NCBI RefSeq assembly: GCF_964340395.1
Contig: NC_135556.1
Span: 67,001 to 131,000 of the forward strand
Direction: 5' to 3'
Origin: Glandiceps talaboti
Lineage: Eukaryota; Hemichordata; Enteropneusta; Spengelidae
Length of the DNA: 64,000 nucleotides
Below are positions 63,301 to 64,000 of the stretch, piece by piece; within the stretch, counting starts at the first letter, position 1, and each line of letters starts with the position of its first letter. The position numbers and the translations under genes are program-made. The notes under the pieces were generated by a model, which saw nothing but the letters and a program-made list of their open reading frames with translations, did no database searches and was not told the DNA's origin.

Positions 63301-64000
63301 GTGCAAACAACTCAAAACCCATCAAAACTTGTCAAAACCTGTCCAAACCTTTCAAAACCGGTCCAAACCGGTCGAAAACCAGTGCAAACAAGTCAAAACT
63401 GATCAAAATCAGTCAACACTGGTTTTAAACCGGTCAAAACTGATCAAAACTGGTCAAAACCTGTGCAAACATATCAAAACCGGTCCAAAACCTGTCCAAA
63501 CCGGTCCAAACCTGTCCAAAACCATTCCAAACCGGTCACAACCTGTCCAAACCGGTCCACAACCATTGCAAACAAGACAAAAAAGGTCAAAACCTGTCCA
63601 TACCGGTTTTAAACCAGTCAAATCCGATCATAATTAGTTAAAACATAAACAATACTGTCAAAACCCGACCAAACCGCAAACCGGTCGACACCTGTCCAAA
63701 CCAGTTCTGTACAGGTTTAAATGAGTCAAAACCTGTGCAAACCTGTCCAAACGGTCCAAACTGGTCGAAAACCTATCCAAGGCGGACCAAAACTGGTGAA
63801 AATGAGTCAATATCGGTCAAAACCTTCCAAATTGGTTATAAACAGGTGAAAACAGATCAAAACTGGTCAAAACCTGTCAAAACTGGTTCAAACCTGTCTA
63901 AACCTATCGAAACCATTCCAAAACTGGTGAAAACAAGTCAAAACCGATCAAAACCAGTCAACACCGGTTTAAAACCGGTCAAACCTGATCAAAACTGGTC
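57388..64000. repeat. 3.1-kb HOR, two copies and start of a third
   Basis: M anchors 57,388/60,546 are 3,158 bp apart, and 59,503/62,589 and 60,546/63,632 are 3,086 bp apart. The 72 bp difference is accounted for by a 62 bp loss near 61,398 (ccggtccaaacctatgc, where copy 1 has several extra decamers) and a 10 bp loss near 61,454. Each copy has one B block and M blocks of both tag kinds. The third copy begins at 63,632 and runs off the window. Confidence 0.87.

Larger units (their letters stand above)
1..64000. repeat. Satellite array of a degenerate 10-11 bp unit
   Basis: The whole window can be parsed into head-to-tail units close to GGTCAAAACC. The first two or three bases vary (gg, tg, ga, ag, tt, ta, ca), and the core alternates between TCAAAAC and TCCAAAC. 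Hand parsing of 53 units from 15,148 to 15,687 gives 41 units of 10 bp, 11 of 11 bp and one of 9 bp, a mean of 10.19 bp. All units point the same way and no inverted block was seen. In the first 60 bases I count A 22, C 19, T 12 and G 7, and this A/C bias continues to the end. Neither edge of the array lies in the window. Such arrays are known from eukaryotic heterochromatin; assignment to a centromere or another site is not possible from sequence alone. Confidence 0.97.

Noticed and set aside
1-64000. CRISPR array
   Set aside because: There is no constant repeat separated by unique spacers. The 'spacers' are themselves decamer variants, and no cas-like gene is present.
1-64000. Telomeric repeat or G-quadruplex array
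   Set aside because: No run of a known telomere unit was seen. The T/G-rich strand has single or paired G and almost no runs of three.
1-64000. Assembly artefact as the origin of the whole array
   Set aside because: HOR copies differ by scattered single bases and by specific indels, which is expected of real satellite DNA. Individual duplications such as the 10,528 bp displaced pair could still be artefacts and need read support.
1-64000. tRNA, rRNA, promoter, terminator or origin
   Set aside because: No segment departs from the decamer pattern long enough to hold a structured RNA gene, and AT-rich runs such as the M anchor are explained as repeat variants.

Overview
The window is one uninterrupted stretch of tandem repeat (satellite) DNA. 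It starts and ends inside the array, so the true array is longer than 64 kb. I find no protein-coding gene, RNA gene, mobile element, CRISPR array or unique spacer. An array of this size built from a 10-11 bp unit points to a eukaryotic heterochromatic (centromeric, pericentromeric or similar) satellite. The sequence gives no sound basis for naming a species.

The basic unit is a degenerate decamer close to GGTCAAAACC, with variants GGTCCAAACC, TGTCAAAACC, GATCAAAACT and AGTCAAAACC, plus scattered 11-mers. All units share one orientation, so the + strand is A/C-rich and the - strand T/G-rich throughout. A hand parse of 53 successive units (15,148-15,687) gives 540 bp, a mean of 10.19 bp per unit. 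The A-tracts therefore recur about once per helical turn.

Diverged decamers are arranged into modules of about 0.4-0.9 kb, and these into higher-order repeats (HORs) of about 1.3-3.1 kb. Region by region: 1-2,428 is a 'type A' segment that recurs at 10,529-12,956. 2,721 to about 7,016 holds 1.5-1.7 kb repeats carrying a landmark (M) block. 7,017 to about 25,200 is type A without M. 24,071 to about 29,400 is a 2.69 kb repeat that brings M back. 30,638-35,230 is a 2.63 kb repeat, and a second landmark (B) first appears at about 30.1 kb. 36,884-43,021 is a 3.11 kb repeat in two copies. 43,022-47,026 holds mixed 1.3-1.4 kb units. 47,027-51,840 is a 2.43 kb repeat in two copies. 51,841-57,387 holds compressed 0.6-1.3 kb units. 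57,388-64,000 is a 3.1 kb repeat in two copies plus the start of a third.

Long open frames on the + strand (up to 233 codons) are a by-product. Three decamers make 30 bp, so every frame reads the same cyclic ten-residue peptide, and stop codons are sparse on that strand. The main points of interest are the helically phased A-tracts, the nested HOR structure with visible recombination scars, and a landmark block that carries a hairpin and exists as two linked lineages. No gene system was found.
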